A DNA stretch of 24,948 bases, from the NCBI RefSeq assembly GCF_000003605.2, contig NW_003122907.1, forward strand, positions 828,041 to 852,988, written 5' to 3'. The notes under the pieces were generated by a model. It worked only from the letters and a program-made list of their open reading frames with translations. It did no database searches and was not told the origin of the DNA. The position numbers and the translations under genes were made by a program. The DNA is from Saccoglossus kowalevskii (taxonomy: Eukaryota; Hemichordata; Enteropneusta; Harrimaniidae). Of this stretch, positions 20,705 through 24,948 are shown piece after piece (position 1 is the first letter of the stretch; the number at the start of each line of letters is the position of its first letter).

Positions 20705-23700
20705 TTAAGAGACTGGCTGTTCTGCTGCATTTGATGTACTAGATTCTTGTGGTTTCATAACATCTGGTAACTCTGGTGGATTGGAGTATGGTGTAACTTC
20801 CAGTGGTTCAAAATCTTCCTCTCCTAAAATGAAAATACACAAAGACCAAGCTGTCATTCTATGGGAAAACACTATTGGCGATACCATAGGGAGTATATGC
20901 AGGGAGTCAAATACGGTTGTTGTTGTTGATGGGACAACTACTCTGAAAATTCAGGTAAATAAAGCTTTAGCTACATGCATTTTAAAGTAAAATTTTGTCA
21001 TCATCTTTCACAAAATAAACAACAGGCCTTACTTTCTAAGAAGATCCCTCCACTCACTCAAATCAAGACCCACAAGAGCTAATTATAACTCTCCCAATCC
21101 ATACCATTTTTAAGAGACTTGAACTTTGAGTGCCATCATCAACTTTTGACACCATCTACAAAATGAGTCTGTAGTCTACTCCTCCCCACATGAAATGTTA
21201 ATTAAAAAATGACAAACCTTTTGATCAAAAACTAAAAAATATCCGAAACTGCCTGTATGGTACAAAATAATGATGAAATTCAGTGAAAATTTTACAGAAC
21301 AATAAAATATTTGCACTGAATTTTGGGCAAGAAAAATATCTGTCACCCAAAAGGTTACGGTAATAACGTACCCCCTCTAATCACTTGTGTTACCTTGTTT
21401 AGGAGAGCCATTTTCAAAAGACAAGACCTGAATAAACCTGTAATTGTTGCCAGCTACAAAGTCATGTGAGAATCTGGTGGATTTTCATGCAATTGCCCAA
21501 AACAAGCTGAAATCTGATAATAGTACAGTGAACTAACATTGTATGCTTAATATTGTGATTTCTGCATTTATTGTCACAGTTGTTCCCAAAGGAGAACCAC
21601 TTTTCATATTTGGTTGCACAAAGACAAAAGTTGTTGTCTGAGACAAATTATTATTATTCTTCATTAAATCAAAAATGAATCTTATTCCTGACCATTAGCA
21701 GTAAATATTCTTACAATCAATTAAGCTGTGTGTGACTTTGACTTTCTTTTTTTATGGTTACAATAAGAACATTGCAGTGTTCTCCCTACAAACAAATTAA
21801 AGTGCTGTGGCTAATTTGTATACTAGTTAGCATTTTTCTTTATATACCAGTAATCTATAAACTTCATGCATCTACACTGTCATGTTTTCTTGATTTAAAA
21901 TTAATGTACCGGTAATTGTATTAATAAAACCATGCATGTAGTTACTATACAAGATGCATTGCTTATGTGCAGTAGAGGATAACAACAAACAAAATGAAAG
22001 CATGATTTAATGAGGAAACTCTTCCATGTGTGATTTTTATCATAGCCAGTTTTAAGCCAGTATTTTTTACAAGCGATATATATGGGCCCCACACTAGAAG
22101 TAAATAAACAGTTTGTGCAGGTTATACAAAATGTATTGTCTCGATTTACTGCTGCGTCATAGTGCACGCATTTCTCCTTTGTTTCCAATGCACATCTACC
22201 GGCCATTATCATAGTCCAGTGGTTATCAAGTTAATGCTACATTTCTTGTTTTAGAATGACATGTATCTACATTTCTTAAAATCTTTTTTGCCTCTGATAA
22301 TTTAACAGAATCTCTACTTATGAGAAAGACTTACAGTATCACCTTGTAAAGCATTTGGAATTGACATATACCTTTTGTGTTTCACTAGCAATAATCCAGA
22401 GGTGTGTATGTTTTTTATTAATTTACATTTTTTTAAACATATGCACTGACCCAAATTTATGTGATGCTTGAAAGGCCTTCACAGAACACTGCATTGTATC
22501 AAAATATTTACAACACTGTTTATTGACTACACTTTGTATCTAATATTCTGTAGGTAAATGAGTGAACTGAACCCAGGCCTTGCCATTGTGAAAATGGCTT
22601 GGGGATCTCCGCTCTTACAATGTCTTCAAAATAATATGGATTGGAAGAGTATTTAATAATTAGCTTTTTTACCCCATTTTTCAATTGTCCTGGTGGTGTG
22701 CACTGAGCTGAGTTCAACATTCCTGGCAGTTTGAATACAATTTGAATGGTTTTGAGCGCACTAGTTTCTTGTGATGACGTCTTTTATTGATTTGAAAAGT
22801 ACAGTACCTGTACTCAAAGTTGTGCATATAGCCACAGCAGAAGCTACACCAAGAAGAGGCATCTGATCATAATCGGTCTTACTAATAATACCTCAAAGAA
22901 GTTAAAGACATAAAGAACTATAATCAAGATTGTTCTATATAAATATATACTAATTAATGATATTGTGCGTGTGTGGAGGGGGCTTATACAATACACTAAT
23001 TAGAGGAGAGGTATGTAACTGAAAGATGTCATGTACCCACCAAAAGTGAATAATATGAATATAAACCAACATAAATTCAAAACATAATTAACATGGGGAG
23101 TATTGATTATTGAATAGAAGCCAGTGTTAGTGGGATTTGAGTGGGTTGTGCTGTTTCATCCCAAAAAAACCACACACCAAGAATATTGTTTAGACATGTG
23201 ACATACTAGTAGCCAAAAATAGACCCAGATCTGGTGTAGAATGGATATCTAAGTTTACTAAGAAATGATGTAATGCTTGGTGCATTGTTGAGTAAAAAGT
23301 AAAATCCAACACTTGCTCCACAAGAGAAATGCAGGTCTGGTTTGTCACAAGGCTGTTGATTAAAAAAAATGGTACCTGGACAACCCTGACCTGGCCATTT
23401 ATTTTGACATAGTATTCACACTGCCTGGCACATTTACTATTCCTGAATTATTATGATGCAACATTCTAATCACTGCTGTTGGAAATCCTTTCACGTAGCT
23501 CAAATGACTGATTTCAGTTTGGCTACAGGTTTGTACACTGGCAAATGCACACATCAAATGGTCACACTGTCAAGTGCTGATGATAGATCTTGGGTTGTTA
23601 ACTGCATTTAATTCACGGTCCACAATTCTGTTAGTAACAAGCTAAGAATGCTGATTGGTATTTAATCTTTTGTTGTTCAATACAGCAATACATACTGTAA

Positions 23701-23998
23701 AACAGTGGCAAACACATTGTCTGAGCACCTGCATGTAAACCACCGCAGCATTCTTACCTTCTTTAAAGGCTAATCCTACTGTTGCTGGTGCCTGTGCTCT
23801 AGCAGTACTGCTAGTAAAACCACAATCCCCCAATGTTTTTGTGTCTTCTAGAATCAGCTCATCTTTATGTAATCGTTGGTCTTCAGGTGGTCTCTTAGTG
23901 ATGCCTTCTACTATTTTCTTTAACTCGTATACGGTTGTTGTTTCTTTGGCATCAGTGAAGATGGTACTTTTCTTACGACGGATCATCAAAAACACATC
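20705..23998 (-). CDS. ELOB: Elongin B (partial: initiator-Met exon beyond window)
   Basis: Exons on the minus strand are 23998-23758 and 20823-20705 (stop TAA at 20707-20705). The acceptors are CATTGCAG|GATGTG and CATTTTAG|GAGAG, and the donor is GAAG|GTAAGA; phase 1 joins the two. Together they give 119 residues plus the missing Met, 120 in all against 118 in human. The protein opens with [19 protein letters not shown], the start of the ubiquitin-like domain (roughly residues 2-80), followed by [16 protein letters not shown] and the C-terminal tail with [12 protein letters not shown]. Elongin B pairs with elongin C as adaptor for VHL/CUL2 and SOCS-box/CUL5 ubiquitin ligases and with elongin A in Pol II elongation. 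In human the first coding exon carries only the ATG, and no ATG|GT junction occurs between 23999 and 24948, so exon 1 should lie to the right of the window. Residues after the MKPQ motif diverge, as is usual in the family. Confidence 0.95.
20824..23757 (-). other. ELOB intron 2
   Basis: A 2.9-kb intron, GTAAGA...TTTTAG on the minus strand. It contains one fragment related to the CAGTGTTCTCCC-ended element. A 66-codon minus-strand frame (22720-22520) is preceded by CTGCCAG but is unrecognised. Otherwise AT-rich unique-looking sequence. Confidence 0.75.
21776..21825. repeat. Solo end fragment related to the 2852-4315 element
   Basis: cagtgttctccctacaaac followed by gtgctgtggc resembles the terminus (cagtgttctcccc) and the subterminal gtggcgg/ccgccac motif of the larger element. 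No matching right end is seen nearby, so it is a fragment or a diverged short relative. Confidence 0.4.
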
Positions 23999-24302
23999 CT
24001 GCAATGGAAATAAGAAGATTGAAGGTTTTCTTATGCATTTAGCTAACTGTCCCAACTTCAAACTGAGCCTCATAAAGTTAGTAGGTTATACATCATGGTG
24101 CTATTTTGAAAATGTTGATTGGTATATACATTTATTATTGTTTCAGGATTCATATTTTTAGACAGTTACAAAACAACTTTTATTTTACTGAATTTGTGAT
24201 CATTAACATACAGCAGTTACATATACAAGTATGTATAAAAACTCATAACCAAACATAACCAGTCGCCATAAAAATGGGAAAAAAATCTTTAACAAACTGA
24301 GC

Positions 24303-24456
24303 CAATAGACCTTTTTGAGGATAGCATTGAGTTCACGGTTCAGTCAAACGGTTCTATTTTAAAGAATTATGGGGATTTTACACTGAAAAAAACTCACAAT
24401 TCTTTATGATAGAACAGTTTGGCTGAGCATGGTGCTATTTTTAAAAAGGCCTATTG
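24303..24456. repeat. Fold-back MITE in ELOB intron 1
   Basis: caatagacctttttgaggatagca (24303-24326) is inverted relative to the segment ending at 24456 (tgctatttttaaaaaggcctattg), and the pairing continues inward (ggttctattttaaagaatt against aattctttatgatagaac). Nearly the whole 154 bp folds on itself. No coding frame. Confidence 0.6.
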
Positions 24457-24948
24457 CCGGTTTATTACATTGAATTTTATCATCTATTGATACCTCTACA
24501 TACATTGAAGTTTATGGCTTGAATTGAGTTTATAAATGTGATTTGAACATGAATGCAATGATCATGCTAAATCTACACAACTGTGTTCAAAGTCAAATAG
24601 GGTCACATGGTCAAAATGTTCAAAAGTAGCCATCTTGGTGGACTTTGTATTCAACACACTACATACTCTAGGACACACATCATAAACCAGCTCACTTCCT
24701 AGTCATGAGTTAGAATTTATAAATATCAGAAGAACACACGATATAGAGGTGGCTAAAGTGACCTGTACGTAAGACATGATTACCTAAGTAAACTACATTT
24801 GGTGGTATGGTAAAAAGGTCACAGTTATTCCATCACAACAAAGTTGTAGTCAAAGCAAAGTACTCCAGATAGAAATATTCCTTAAACAATAAATTACTAA
24901 TAATCACTGTTTTAGAAAATCAGTTGTTTAGATTACCTCGAAACATAA

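Noticed and set aside
22520-22720. 66-codon minus-strand frame inside ELOB intron 2, preceded by CTGCCAG
   Set aside because: It looks somewhat protein-like but is unrecognised. The known ELOB protein is complete without it.
1-24948. Bacterial features: operons, CRISPR arrays, prophage, toxin-antitoxin systems
   Set aside because: The window is intron-containing animal DNA; none of these is present.

Overview
This is a metazoan nuclear genome fragment. It is AT-rich and contains short exons with GT-AG introns, many small palindromic DNA elements and one 255-bp run of N. I recognise three genes from their translations, all conserved in animals. The marine-invertebrate-style repeats (hairpin-capped tandem-repeat element, TA-flanked MITEs, CAGTGTTCTCCC-ended element) suggest a hemichordate, cephalochordate, mollusc or similar animal. 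I cannot fix the phylum from this window.

Layout. 1-4393: no recognised gene; it holds a 1.46-kb element with inverted ends (2852-4315). 4394-8743, minus strand: an eight-exon trichoplein gene (TCHP), a coiled-coil centriole and keratin-filament protein. 8744-9603: an 860-bp divergent intergenic region with NRF1-like and ETS-like motifs, probably a shared bidirectional promoter. 9604-14815, plus strand: a five-exon glycolipid transfer protein gene (GLTP). Its introns carry a SINE-like unit, a MITE and a gapped tandem-repeat element. 14816-20704: a 5.9-kb intergenic stretch with palindromic MITEs and a degenerate, duplicated, coding-like block (17462-18812) that I cannot name. 20705-23998 and beyond the right edge, minus strand: elongin B (ELOB), two coding exons here, with the initiator-Met exon off the window.

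TCHP and GLTP are also divergent neighbours on human 12q24.11 (from memory), so this is probably retained microsynteny rather than a functional operon. ELOB is unlinked to them in human. The three proteins act in different processes: ciliary and centrosomal structure, cytosolic glycolipid transport, and cullin-RING ligase/Pol II elongation.

All coding models were built by hand from splice consensus, reading phase and remembered family sequence. Every exon-exon phase in the three models is consistent. The most uncertain points are the 3' end of TCHP, the first exon of ELOB and the identity of the repeats.
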